DNA of 64,000 bases from Leptolyngbya sp. FACHB-321 (GCF_014695975.1 NZ_JACJPI010000064.1:1-64000), one strand, 5' to 3'; positions 25,121 through 33,307 are shown, counted from the stretch's first letter. The notes: generated by a model from the sequence alone, not told the origin. Numbers and translations: made by a program.

Positions 25121-26713
25121 TTAACGCAGTTTCGCGATCGCGACCCGCTCTACCAGAACCCGATTGGTCAGTAAATCTTGCACCGTGGCAACAAGCGATC
25201 GTTGCTCATTCACTTCAAACTGTACGGTGACGCGATCGACCCCAACTTGCCCCGGTGGGTTGAGCCGCGCAATGCAAACGGCTTCATGCTGGCTTTCAAG
25301 CGAACGATAAGTTTCTCGTTGTAGCAAGGGGGTGCTGGTCATTCTACCCTGGGCATCGTAAGTCATCTCTGACTGGGCGATCGTAGCAACTTCGCCAATA
25401 TCTAGCCGAATTTCCGTTTGTCCATTACTGGCAACTTGTAGCGTCAACGGCTCTAACCGTTGGCATGGGTAGCGACTGCCCTGCTTAAAAAGAGGCACAT
25501 AGGTATGGGTGCCAGCAGAGGGTTCCCAAAGACGAATGGCATACGTGTGGTGTAGATAGTCGTCAAGGCTCGCTAGTTGGCTGACGGCAAGCGCCCCATG
25601 CGCGATCGCCTCAAACGGTTGATCGAGCCGGACGCGCTGCCGCCCAAAGTAAGACAACACAAGCTGCTGCACGGCAGGAATCAAGCAACTGCCGCCCACC
25701 AGCAAAACCTGTTCAATCTCCGCTTTGCGAATGCCATTGCTGATCGCGATCGCTAGCACTGCATCCAAGGCCTGCCGTACTTGCTCCAAGAGCTGTCGCG
25801 CTTCCAGGATAGACTCGAAGCGATCGCGATTCAGCTCCATGTCGTAGGACATAAACGTCTCTTCATCCAACCAGCTTTCTTTCGCAGACTCCACGCTGGA
25901 TAAACGAATTTTGAGCCGTTCAGCCAGTTCCAGCAAATTTTGCCAACCGACAGCGCCGACAGCACTACGCGATGAGCCAATTTGGTGCAGATAATCCTCA
26001 GCAATCCAAAGATCAATATCTTCACCACCGAGGTAAGCGTCAGACTTTGCCAGGATTTCGGCACATTGCACTGGCACCGCATCTGTTACCCTCTGCGTTG
26101 GGGTGACAATCGTTCGTACCAGGCTGAGATCAAGCGTACCGCCGCCAAAGTCAACCACCAGCACCAGTGCACCAGGATGCTGTACGGCATACCCCAACGC
26201 TGCCGCAGTCGCTTCATCGACAAGTTGCACGTCTGTAATGTCTAACTGCGCCGCTAGCTCCCGAAACCAGCCGAGATAACGCTCAAAAGCACCGATCGGC
26301 ACCGTAAAAATTGCCTGAGTCGGTTGAATCTGCTGCTGTTGAAGCTGTTGCCAGATGACCTGCAAAAATCGCTCTGACACAGACTCCGCGCTGTATGACT
26401 GTCCATCAAGTAGACGCGCTGGCGGTTGAAAATCAGCAACCAGTTCACGCTTGAACGCCTTGAATAAACGCTCTGGTTGCGCTAGACCCAACCGCTGCGA
26501 TCGCACCTGCTCCCCCAAAAGCAGCGTTTCCGCATCTTTGACAAATACCAGCGTCGGCACCACCGGCACGTCTTGCACATCTCCTGATGGCGTAGTTAGC
26601 TTGAACAGCCGCGAAAGACCCGGAAACCTTAGCGTTTTCGGTGCCTGTGTATCTGGCTCCAAAAGGCTGACCACTGTATTGCTAGTGCCAAAGTCGATCG
26701 CGATCGCGGTCAT
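25121..26713 (-). CDS. Hsp70-family ATPase (divergent DnaK-like)
   Basis: A 530-residue actin/Hsp70-fold protein. Phosphate-1 motif IDFGTSNTVVSL near the N-terminus, VPIGAFERYLGWFRELAAQ, VDEATAAALGYA and the phosphate-2 motif VVDFGGGTLDLSLV, with the adenosine motif VLLVGGSCLIPAVQQLV. The C-terminal ~140 residues correspond to a short beta substrate-binding region; the helical lid of DnaK is missing and there is no EEVD-like tail. It therefore looks like a specialised chaperone or regulatory Hsp70 and not the housekeeping DnaK. Downstream-to-upstream on the same strand lie a GrpE-like membrane protein and a DUF2997 protein, which suggests a dedicated exchange-factor partner. It is bracketed by two MITE copies in opposite orientation. 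Confidence 0.88.
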   Translation of the reverse strand: MTAIAIDFGTSNTVVSLLEPDTQAPKTLRFPGLSRLFKLTTPSGDVQDVPVVPTLVFVKDAETLLLGEQVRSQRLGLAQPERLFKAFKRELVADFQPPARLLDGQSYSAESVSERFLQVIWQQLQQQQIQPTQAIFTVPIGAFERYLGWFRELAAQLDITDVQLVDEATAAALGYAVQHPGALVLVVDFGGGTLDLSLVRTIVTPTQRVTDAVPVQCAEILAKSDAYLGGEDIDLWIAEDYLHQIGSSRSAVGAVGWQNLLELAERLKIRLSSVESAKESWLDEETFMSYDMELNRDRFESILEARQLLEQVRQALDAVLAIAISNGIRKAEIEQVLLVGGSCLIPAVQQLVLSYFGRQRVRLDQPFEAIAHGALAVSQLASLDDYLHHTYAIRLWEPSAGTHTYVPLFKQGSRYPCQRLEPLTLQVASNGQTEIRLDIGEVATIAQSEMTYDAQGRMTSTPLLQRETYRSLESQHEAVCIARLNPPGQVGVDRVTVQFEVNEQRSLVATVQDLLTNRVLVERVAIAKLR

Positions 26714-26740
26714 GGAGGAGTGGTTAGTTGTTGGTTTTTA

Positions 26741-26862
26741 GGAGATTTCTAGCAAACAAAATACCCGTAGGGGCAGGTTTGATATCAACGTGATCGGCTA
26801 TGAGCAAAGCTTCTGGCAAAACCTGCCCCCTACAAGTGGTACATTCTTTCTCACAAATCTCC
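26741..26862 (+). mobile_element. MITE-like palindromic repeat, copy C
   Basis: The best-preserved copy: GGAGATTTCT at the left and ACAAATCTCC at the right form terminal inverted repeats. GTAGGGGCAGGTTTG and AAACCTGCCCCCTAC form inner arms. The TTAGTTGTT string occurs close to both sides, which could be a target duplication or shared local debris. Confidence 0.88.
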
Positions 26863-26949
26863 TTAGTTGTTAGAAGGGAATCAGATTGAGGGAGTTGAAA
26901 GTAGGGTTAGACAGGCAAGCAATTCCCAACTCAAAACTCATATCTTCCT

Positions 26950-27498
26950 CTATTCCCCTCCTGGCAACGTTCGGCTGACCTTTGCAGGGCTGAGGATGCG
27001 ATCGCCTTGGGTATAGCCAACAAAACGAACATAGACTGGTTCACCCGTAGACATATCCTCCGCATCCGGTTGGTGCAGTTGCGGATTAAACGACACTTGC
27101 TCCCAGGCAGAGCCGATCGGTTCGACGTGCCAGGTTTGCAGTAGGTTTTCTAAGGGTGTAAACAGTGCGTTGAAGTTGCGGGCAGGCAAATCGGGTTTGT
27201 GCTCTGCCATCTTGCGAGCGCTGGGATAGTGGGTCAGTAGGGGTTGCAGTTGAGCAAAGGTATTGTCCTGGAAGTCTACATTAAGCTGCGTTTTTTGCTG
27301 CCGAAGTTCGGCGCGTAACCGTTGACACTGTTGTTGTAGCGCAACAATTTCGGCATTGGCGATCGAGGTTGCATCAGAGGTTACTGTAGGCAGTGTTGCT
27401 GACGTTTTAGTGCCCGTACCAACCAGGCTAAGTGTGAAGCATATGGTGACGAAGGTCAGCACAACGCCAAACCAAAAAAGCTCGGGATCATCAGTCAT
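26950..27498 (-). CDS. Membrane-anchored GrpE-like protein
   Basis: A 182-residue protein with an N-terminal transmembrane helix (LFWFGVVLTFVTICFTLSLVG), then a coiled-coil stretch (ANAEIVALQQQCQRLRAELRQQ) and a C-terminal domain. The C-terminus reads GSAWEQVSFNPQLHQP and VYVRFVGYTQGDRILSPAKV. This mirrors the GrpE beta-domain pattern, where G-x-FDPxxHE is followed by a glycine-tyrosine and a DRxLRPAxV element. By that match it would be a nucleotide-exchange factor for the adjacent Hsp70-like protein, held at the membrane. The match is from memory of the family. Start ATG 27498. Confidence 0.7.
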   Translation of the reverse strand: MTDDPELFWFGVVLTFVTICFTLSLVGTGTKTSATLPTVTSDATSIANAEIVALQQQCQRLRAELRQQKTQLNVDFQDNTFAQLQPLLTHYPSARKMAEHKPDLPARNFNALFTPLENLLQTWHVEPIGSAWEQVSFNPQLHQPDAEDMSTGEPVYVRFVGYTQGDRILSPAKVSRTLPGGE

Positions 27499-27522
27499 AG
27501 CCTTGACTCACTTGCTCTAACG

Positions 27523-27738
27523 TTATTCATGCTGTTGCAACGGTTGGATAAGGTCTACAGCTAAGGCATCCTCGCTCTCGTCATAGCTCGGCAGTAGCTC
27601 GCGCGACTCGACCGTACCCAACGCTTGCTCGATCGCGCTTGTTGCCGTTATGCAGCTTGTACCAGAGGCATTCAGCACCGTTTCAACAATTTTGCCGTCT
27701 TTGCCAATGCGGTACTCGATTTTCTGATACTCAGCCAT
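27523..27738 (-). CDS. DUF2997-family small protein
   Basis: A 71-residue protein starting MAEYQKIEYRIGKDGKIVETVLNASGTSC, the DUF2997 pattern, with an acidic C-terminus. ATG 27738 is chosen because the domain begins there; an extended frame to 27825 would have no family support. It is 24 bases upstream of the GrpE-like gene and probably heads a three-gene operon with it and the Hsp70-like gene. Function unknown. It is divergent from the heme peroxidase gene. Confidence 0.72.
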   Translation of the reverse strand: MAEYQKIEYRIGKDGKIVETVLNASGTSCITATSAIEQALGTVESRELLPSYDESEDALAVDLIQPLQQHE

Positions 27739-27949
27739 GCGCCCTTGACTCCCTTTGCGGTTGTTGTTTACCTTCTCGCCCCTTCCATTGTGATTAAGCG
27801 CTCGTAGGATGGCAACCGTGACCATGCAGCGCTAAAACAGAAAACTAATTACACAAAGAAAAATAACCCGAATGGGTACCATCAATACTTTGCCTCATCG
27901 CTTAGGCTGTCTCCTAGTCAGGTGAAAACTTGTTCTTTAGAGGAAGCTT

Positions 27950-29512
27950 ATGCCATCACCACAACACGGCTTTAGTGTTCGCAACGGAGACAACACACCT
28001 CAGGGTGCTTTTGCAAAGACGGGCAAATTCGGCAGGATGTTTCCGGAGCTGCCCGCGTTTACACCACCGATCGACAACCTGGTAGCACTGGGCAATGCCA
28101 TGAGCGACGATCGCACCGATCCATCCGAGCCACTGAGAGATCATCCCGATGGCGATAACCGCAATGTGCCTGCTGGCTTTACGTACTTGGGGCAGTTTGT
28201 TGATCATGACCTGACTTTTGACCCCACGTCGCTAAAAGAGAAGCAGGTGGATCCTCAAGCCGTTGTCAACTTCCGCACACCTGCACTCGATCTGGATAGC
28301 GTGTATGGCTCTGGTCCTGATGATCAACCGTACCTGTTTCAGCTTAAGGACAAAGAGAAGTTCCTCATTGGCAAGAATGAGGAGAGCAGCGATGCCAATG
28401 GCGTAATCGTCGTCAAGGGTGATCACGATCTGCCTCGTGCCCCCAGCACAGTCGCTTTATTGGGTGATCCTCGCAATGACGAGAACTTGCTAGTGGCGCA
28501 AACTCACCTGGCGATCCTGAAGTTCCACAACAAGATTGTTGATGGACTTAGAGACGGCTCGATTCCCCGCAAAGCTGAGATCAGCAAGACGATCTTTGAA
28601 GAAGCCAGACAACTAGTGGTGTGGCACTATCAATGGATTGTGGTGTTTGACTTCCTCGATCGCATTCTTGACTCCAATCAGGTCAACAAAGTGCTGGATG
28701 AGGGTCGCAAGTTTTACAAGTTCAACACCTTTCCGTTTATCCCAGTAGAGTTCTCGGTGGCAGCGTACCGTTTGGGTCACAGCATGATCCGCAGTTCCTA
28801 CGACTACAACCGCGTCTTTACCTTCAAGGATATTGCTGCCGATAGCTTTGCCCCAGCCTCGCTCGGTCTGCTGTTCAACTTTACGGGCAAATCTAGACGT
28901 ATGCCACCTGATGGTCCAGGGCTAGAAACGCTCTTGCCCACCAACTGGATTATTGATTGGAGACGCTTCTTTGAGATTGACCCAGCCGTGCCAGTGAACC
29001 ACTCTCGCAAGCTTGATCCCTTCCTCGTCAATCCGCTGAAGGACATCCCCAATATCCCAGATGTACCGAATATGAAGAAACCGACATCGCTAGCGGTGCG
29101 AAACCTGCTGCGGGGACGCAATATGGGGCTACCCTCTGGGCAAAGCGTGGCACGCTTTATGAAGCTCAAACCCTTGAGTTCAAGCGAGATTGCGTCGGGT
29201 TCTGATGGTGCTGTTGCGAAGCAGTTTTGCTTCGATAAGGAAACACCGCTCTGGTACTACATCCTTAAAGAAGCGCACGTGCAGCAAAAGGGCTTGCGTC
29301 TGGGCGAAGTAGGTAGCCGCATTGTGGCAGAGGTCTTCTTAGGTCTCTTGGAGGGCGATAGCGATTCCTTCTTTGTGCGGAATCGCAACTGGAAACCCAC
29401 GTTGACTGCTAAAGTGCCAGGGACGTTTACGTTTGCAGACCTGATCCGGTTTACGAAAGACATTAGCCCGATCGACGGTCTCGAAGCCCCGGTTTCTCCT
29501 CCCGCAGGCTAA
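27950..29512 (+). CDS. Animal-type (cyclooxygenase superfamily) heme peroxidase
   Basis: A 520-residue protein of the peroxidase-cyclooxygenase superfamily. The distal site FVDHDLTFD has His86 next to an Asp that would bind heme covalently in this family. DLDSVYGSGPDDQPYL provides the calcium-binding/dimer-type region. A later block FHNKIVDGL and the proximal-His segment AAYRLGHSMIRSSYDYN (His277) complete the site. Bacterial members oxidise halides or phenols and may act in oxidative defence; the substrate here is not known. No signal peptide is seen. AGGAAG lies seven bases before ATG 27950. The gene is divergent from the DUF2997 operon. Confidence 0.88.
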   Translation: MPSPQHGFSVRNGDNTPQGAFAKTGKFGRMFPELPAFTPPIDNLVALGNAMSDDRTDPSEPLRDHPDGDNRNVPAGFTYLGQFVDHDLTFDPTSLKEKQVDPQAVVNFRTPALDLDSVYGSGPDDQPYLFQLKDKEKFLIGKNEESSDANGVIVVKGDHDLPRAPSTVALLGDPRNDENLLVAQTHLAILKFHNKIVDGLRDGSIPRKAEISKTIFEEARQLVVWHYQWIVVFDFLDRILDSNQVNKVLDEGRKFYKFNTFPFIPVEFSVAAYRLGHSMIRSSYDYNRVFTFKDIAADSFAPASLGLLFNFTGKSRRMPPDGPGLETLLPTNWIIDWRRFFEIDPAVPVNHSRKLDPFLVNPLKDIPNIPDVPNMKKPTSLAVRNLLRGRNMGLPSGQSVARFMKLKPLSSSEIASGSDGAVAKQFCFDKETPLWYYILKEAHVQQKGLRLGEVGSRIVAEVFLGLLEGDSDSFFVRNRNWKPTLTAKVPGTFTFADLIRFTKDISPIDGLEAPVSPPAG

Positions 29513-29643
29513 CGTCACGATCGCCCTGGTGATGGCGTTCTCCAATGACCACGAAGCGGGCTAGAGTTACCTTTAGTCCGTTTTGCGCTTTTAGATGCAG
29601 TAGAGCGATCGTCTGAGGCGCAGCCGTAACGCATCAATCGATG
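29513..29643. other. Short spacer before repeat array
   Basis: About 130 bases downstream of the peroxidase gene with no gene signal. The sequence GGCGCAGCCGTAACGCATCA is a fragment of a common cyanobacterial intergenic repeat. Together with the 21-bp array it fills the region up to the next gene. Confidence 0.4.
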
Positions 29644-29895
29644 AGTCGAGCTATCTCCGAGATGAGTCGAGCTATTTCTGGACTAAGCCGAGCTACCTCT
29701 GAGCTGAGTCGAGCTACCTCTGAGCTGAGTCGAGCTAGCTTCAGGGTAGCTTGAGCAATGTCTGAACTAGGTCGAGTGAGTTTTAAGCTGAGTCGGGCGA
29801 TCGCTGCTATGAGTCGAGCTATAGGTTCGCTCAGTCAGGCTATCTTTGATCTGGGTTGAGCTTGTTTTAAGCTCGGTCAGCCTATAGGTGAGATA
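29644..29895 (+). repeat. Twelve-unit tandem array of a 21-bp repeat (array 1)
   Basis: The anchor AGTCGA or a close variant occurs at 29644, 29665, 29686, 29707, 29728, 29749, 29770, 29791, 29812, 29833, 29854 and 29875: exactly 21 bases apart throughout. The consensus unit is about AGTCGAGCTACCTCTGAGCTG. In one plus-strand frame it reads heptads such as SRAISEM and SRATSEL for about 37 codons from an ATG at 29641 before a stop. Its last unit overlaps the stop of the minus-strand gene at 29877. Confidence 0.85.
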
Positions 29896-30377
29896 GCTTG
29901 AGCTGTGCTTGGCTCAGGTTTAGCGCGTCTGTTGCCCATTGCTTTGAATCTTTCACCAAGTTGATCAGCAACGCTCTTTAAGCCGGGTGCGTGTTTGGCA
30001 GCAGTTTTCACATAGTCATACACCAGCAGACTGCTTGCCATTGATTCGCTGCCGACTGCCATCAGGGTGTCGTCTACCTTTTCAGATAATTGCTCTAGCA
30101 GGTTCAGCACTTCCGTTAGCGCGATCGTCAACTGGTAATCGCGACTAAATTCGGCAACGTTAAAGCTGGCAGGCACAACGTCAGCGTTGTTTTGGGTCAC
30201 GTTCAAACTATTGCTGACGAAGGCTAAACTCTTGTCGCCCATTTTGACCCGCTTGCGGCGTTCGTCGGGTGTCAGGCTAATCAAGAACGGCATATTGGCA
30301 TCGAGTAACGCGATCGCGGCTTTGATTTCCTGCAATTTCTCTGGTGAAATCGACGCGCTAATATTTTCGTAAGGCAT
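29877..30377 (-). CDS. Conserved hypothetical protein
   Basis: A 166-residue soluble, mainly helical protein with MPYENISASISPEKLQEIKAAI, LPFLISLTPDERRKRVKMG-like sequence (MPFLISLTPDERRKRVKMGD), and a four-helix-like rest containing NVAEFSRDYQLTIALTEVLNLLEQL. The last residues (STAQAISPIG) run into the 21-bp repeat array. ATG 30377 is chosen because GGAGAGC lies just upstream. I recognise the family only as a bacterial hypothetical protein. Function unknown. Confidence 0.65.
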   Translation of the reverse strand: MPYENISASISPEKLQEIKAAIALLDANMPFLISLTPDERRKRVKMGDKSLAFVSNSLNVTQNNADVVPASFNVAEFSRDYQLTIALTEVLNLLEQLSEKVDDTLMAVGSESMASSLLVYDYVKTAAKHAPGLKSVADQLGERFKAMGNRRAKPEPSTAQAISPIG

Positions 30378-30585
30378 GAGAAGCTCTCCAAGTAGTAAAT
30401 GCGGCGGGACGAATGGTGTTTGCGGCACCGATTGTCCACTCAACCTGTGCATTTAGAATTCCCGCTCAGAGAAATTTAGAACAGCTTTGCGTCAGCATAA
30501 TGGATACCTCAAATGCTTGGTTTTTCAAAGAATGAGGTGCAGGGTATCGCTATTGCTAGCGCTGATACGGGAATTGCCTATGTCA

Positions 30586-31047
30586 TTAGAGAGTAGTGCA
30601 TATGGATCGTGGTTCAACAGCAGTAATTCCTACCGGACTGTAGCGGACAAAATCAGCAGCATTGAAGGTCAAAATGTGTGCAATCTGATGAATACGCATG
30701 ACCGCAACAAGTCTTGCATCATGTACCTGAACACCTGAAACATCAAATTGGGAAACCAACCGATACCATTCTGGGTACACACCAGCGTCATCTGGTAGAA
30801 CAGAGAATAGTTGTGTCAGTAGACGAAGGAATTGATCGGCATCCTTGGGTGTACGCCCAAAGCCGTTGCGTGTGACTGGACGAGTCGTAACATTCCAGAA
30901 TTCGATACAGTTTTGGGTTGAAACTCTCAGGTCGTGTCCATTCAGCCTTAGGTGATCAATTGCCTGATGAACGATCGCATGAGATGGGTCTGTGGGATCG
31001 ATAAATCGGAGTAGAATATTGGTGTCGAGCAAATAGGTCATGGTCAA
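30586..31047 (-). CDS. PIN-domain toxin (VapC-like)
   Basis: A 153-residue PIN-domain nuclease. LLDTNILLRF contains the first catalytic Asp8; an acidic Glu49 lies in QNCIEFWNVTTRP; VHDARLVAVM has Asp110; and LTFNAADFVRY has Asp132, the usual four-acid site. VapC toxins cleave tRNA or rRNA and stop translation. The start ATG overlaps the stop of the upstream antitoxin by four bases, so the pair is coupled. The length is slightly above typical VapC (about 130-140). Confidence 0.82.
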   Translation of the reverse strand: MTMTYLLDTNILLRFIDPTDPSHAIVHQAIDHLRLNGHDLRVSTQNCIEFWNVTTRPVTRNGFGRTPKDADQFLRLLTQLFSVLPDDAGVYPEWYRLVSQFDVSGVQVHDARLVAVMRIHQIAHILTFNAADFVRYSPVGITAVEPRSICTTL

Positions 31048-31313
31048 GGATGGTCGCCGTAAATACCTTCTCGGCTAACCGCATAGTCTGATAGCGGAGC
31101 AGAGTCTGAAAGGCGAGTAGCGACAAACAGTTCGGTCAGTTGTTTAGATAATTGATCAAAATACTCTGTATCTAACGACTGGGGTTGTAAGGAGTGCTTC
31201 ACAGTGCGATCGCTCAATTGCTGCACAAATGCCTGTAACTCCGCCAGCGTATCATTTGGCAAGACCTGAATCGTGTCGATAATTTGCTGTCGTTGCGATG
31301 AGGTGCTGTCCAT
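31044..31313 (-). CDS. Antitoxin of the PIN-domain pair
   Basis: An 89-residue acidic protein, first gene of the pair. It begins STSSQRQQIIDTIQVLPNDTLAELQAFVQQL, a helical segment often seen in antitoxins of cyanobacterial VapBC-type modules, followed by a disordered acidic tail (SDSAPLSDYAVSREGIYG) that would wrap the toxin. No clear DNA-binding ribbon is visible in the first residues. Function is deduced from its position and size. Confidence 0.65.
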   Translation of the reverse strand: MDSTSSQRQQIIDTIQVLPNDTLAELQAFVQQLSDRTVKHSLQPQSLDTEYFDQLSKQLTELFVATRLSDSAPLSDYAVSREGIYGDHP

Positions 31314-31539
31314 AGGGCATTCCAGACAATAGCGATGTACTCAATTGTAGACAATGGCTCGATCGGGAGGAAACAGCGATCGTCGTTAGGGTGCTGGGGG
31401 AAGTTGAAGCTGTAGTGTGTGTAAAGCTTGCGGCATGGCTTTGCTAAAAGCGATAGCCGTAATGCATCACAAGCCCTGGAGTCAATGCGTTACGCTGCGC
31501 TTTTCTGGGATGTCGGAACGGCTTTACACATCCTACAAA

Positions 31540-32088
31540 CTAAAATTTCGGGGGAATGGGCACTGGATTACCCCGAAAATCCAGCGTTTTGAGGGATACC
31601 ATTTGCCCGATGCACTCTGGCAGTGTGCTCAGTTTATTGCGGCTGAGGTCGAGGGATTGCAGGTTGGTCAACTGCCCGATGCACTCTGGCAGGGTGCTCA
31701 GTCCGTTGTTGTACAGGTTGAGAGTTTGTAGGTTGGTCAACTGCGCAATGCTCTCTGGCAGCGTGCTCAGTTCATTGTCATAGAGGTTGAGGGTTTGTAG
31801 GTTGGTCAACTGCCCGATGGACTTTGGCAGTGTGCTCAGCTCATTGCTGCTGATGTCGATGGATTGCAGGTTCGTCAACTGCCCGATGACTGCTGGCAAT
31901 GTGCTTAGCTGGTTGCCTTTCCACTCTTCTGCTTCTTTATCCCATTTGCCCAGGATGAGGGTTTTGAGCTGAGTCAACCTGCCAATTTGGGGCGGCAGTT
32001 CTTTCAGGTTATTGCCAGCTAGGTCGAGGGTTTCCCACTTCTCTTGCTGAGCGCGATCGATCAGTTGCAGCAGTTCGTCGCGGGTCAT
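31540..32088 (-). pseudogene. Leucine-rich-repeat protein, probably truncated (Roco/LRR family remnant)
   Basis: A 182-residue protein: an N-terminal cap MTRDELLQLIDRAQQEKWETLDLAGNNLKELP and five to six LRRs of 23 residues of the form LSTLPESIGQLTNLQTLNLY. It ends abruptly at GNPVPIPPKF, where longer cyanobacterial LRR/Roco proteins normally continue into a Roc-COR or other signalling domain. The DNA after the stop is a fragment of a common intergenic repeat (GTAGGATGTGTAAAGCCGTT), so an insertion or deletion probably removed the 3' part. It is intact as an ORF and could still be expressed as an LRR-only protein. Confidence 0.7.
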
Positions 32089-32173
32089 GGATTTTATAGA
32101 GCCGAAAGATATTGACCCTTACTGTAACAGCGGTCAGCGCGATCGCCCATCCTCATGCCATTCTTCAGTAGCC

Positions 32174-32208
32174 GTAGGTTGGGTTGAGGCAACGAAACCC
32201 AACACCTG
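32174..32208 (+). repeat. REP-like hairpin, left of the RayT gene
   Basis: GTAGGTTGGGTTGAGGCAACGAAACCCAACACC folds with GGTTGGGTT pairing to AACCCAAC. It is the near-exact complement of the element on the right side of the transposase gene. Confidence 0.8.
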
Positions 32209-32260
32209 TTAACTGGGATGACAACCATTCGCTGCCAGTTGAGCGAACGAAACTCAAGCA

Positions 32261-32803
32261 TTATTCTCTAGCAATCCAACCAGGAAAGCCGATACTCTCG
32301 TTGGCACCCCAATCCTCTGCATACACGCCCTCTCGGACAAATCGATGGAAGCTGGAATATGCCCAATCTTTTGGTGCTTCAACCAAACCATGTTTCACGG
32401 GGTTGTAGTGAATATAATCGACATGTCGAATCAAATCCGATTCATCTTGAATCTGATGCTCCCAAAAGCGTCGCTGCCAAATAGCTTGCTCCCCTTTACT
32501 GTGACGAGATTTTGAGCATTGTCGTTTGTATTGAGCAGGGCAATGGCGGCTGAATTCGCTTTTGATCAACCTCCAGCGAGTAGAAAAGTTTGCATCCTCT
32601 TCGGGTAATGTCCAGAGGCAGTGCAGATGGTCAGGAAGGACGACAATGGCATCAATGGTGAAAGGATGTTTGGCTTTGACGGTGCGAAAAGCGGTACGCA
32701 GTAAAGCGATCGTTTGAGCCTCACAAAAGATATGTTGACGTTGATGGGTAACAACTGTGAAGAAGTAGGTGGCACCGGGAGTTTTGGTGCGACGGTAGTG
32801 CAT
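32261..32803 (-). CDS. REP-associated tyrosine transposase (RayT, Y1_Tnp family)
   Basis: A 180-residue HUH-fold transposase. The HUH-like motif is LPDHLHCLWTLP, and the catalytic tyrosine is in VDYIHYNPVKHGLV, both typical of TnpA-REP proteins. MHYRRTKTPGATYFFTVVTHQRQ is the usual start. This class is domesticated or semi-mobile and acts on REP palindromes. Two REP-like hairpins in inverted orientation flank the gene, giving a REPtron-type unit. It appears intact. Confidence 0.9.
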   Translation of the reverse strand: MHYRRTKTPGATYFFTVVTHQRQHIFCEAQTIALLRTAFRTVKAKHPFTIDAIVVLPDHLHCLWTLPEEDANFSTRWRLIKSEFSRHCPAQYKRQCSKSRHSKGEQAIWQRRFWEHQIQDESDLIRHVDYIHYNPVKHGLVEAPKDWAYSSFHRFVREGVYAEDWGANESIGFPGWIARE

Positions 32804-32855
32804 GAATTGCTCTGTAACGGATGGGTTTAGGATGGGCTACAGAAGCTTGGATGTA

Positions 32856-32897
32856 ACAGGGGCATGTGTTGGGTTTCGTTCCTCAACCCAACCTACG
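32856..32897 (-). repeat. REP-like hairpin, right of the RayT gene
   Basis: TGTTGGGTTTCGTTCCTCAACCCAACCTACG is the inverted counterpart of the left element, with one base missing in the loop and a small insertion after the shared AACAGG. Confidence 0.8.
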
Positions 32898-32952
32898 TGG
32901 GGGCGGTCGTGCTGAAGCTACTGCATTCTATAGCCGAGCAAGCCTGCAACCT

Positions 32953-33204
32953 GGTTGAGCTATCTCTGAGATGGGATGAGCAAGCTCTGAGATTAGTTGA
33001 GTGGTTAAATTACCTGAATGAGCTATATCAAAGCTCAGTCGAGTGAGCAAAACGATCGCTCAAGCAAGGATTGAACTCGGTCGAGTAGTCTTTGAACTAA
33101 GTCGAGTAGTCTTTGAGATAGGTCGAGCGATCGCTGAACTGGCTCAAGTTAACGCACCAGTCGGTCAGCCTATGCGATCGCTGGGTCAAGTGCGATCCTC
33201 GCTT
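32953..33204 (+). repeat. Twelve-unit tandem array of a 21-bp repeat (array 2)
   Basis: The anchor GGTTGA/AGTCGA/GGTCGA recurs at 32953, 32974, 32995, 33016, 33037, 33058, 33079, 33100, 33121, 33142, 33163 and 33184, always 21 bases apart. Units such as GGTCGAGTAGTCTTTGAACTA encode heptads ELSRVVF and EIGRAIA in the plus frame from 33043, but the frame is broken by stops in the first part. Same family, strand and unit number as array 1. With the right REP element it fills the gap before the KefG-like gene. Confidence 0.85.
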
Positions 33205-33307
33205 ACGTGGTGTGTAACAGGTTGGGCTTCGCTACTGCTATCCTCTCACCGCTGAAATGCTATCCTTTGCACAGCATTCCTCACCTGCACCTCGCAGAGC
33301 AAAACTC

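Noticed and set aside
29644-29895. 21-bp array considered as a CRISPR array
   Set aside because: Units are contiguous with no spacers, so it is a tandem repeat.
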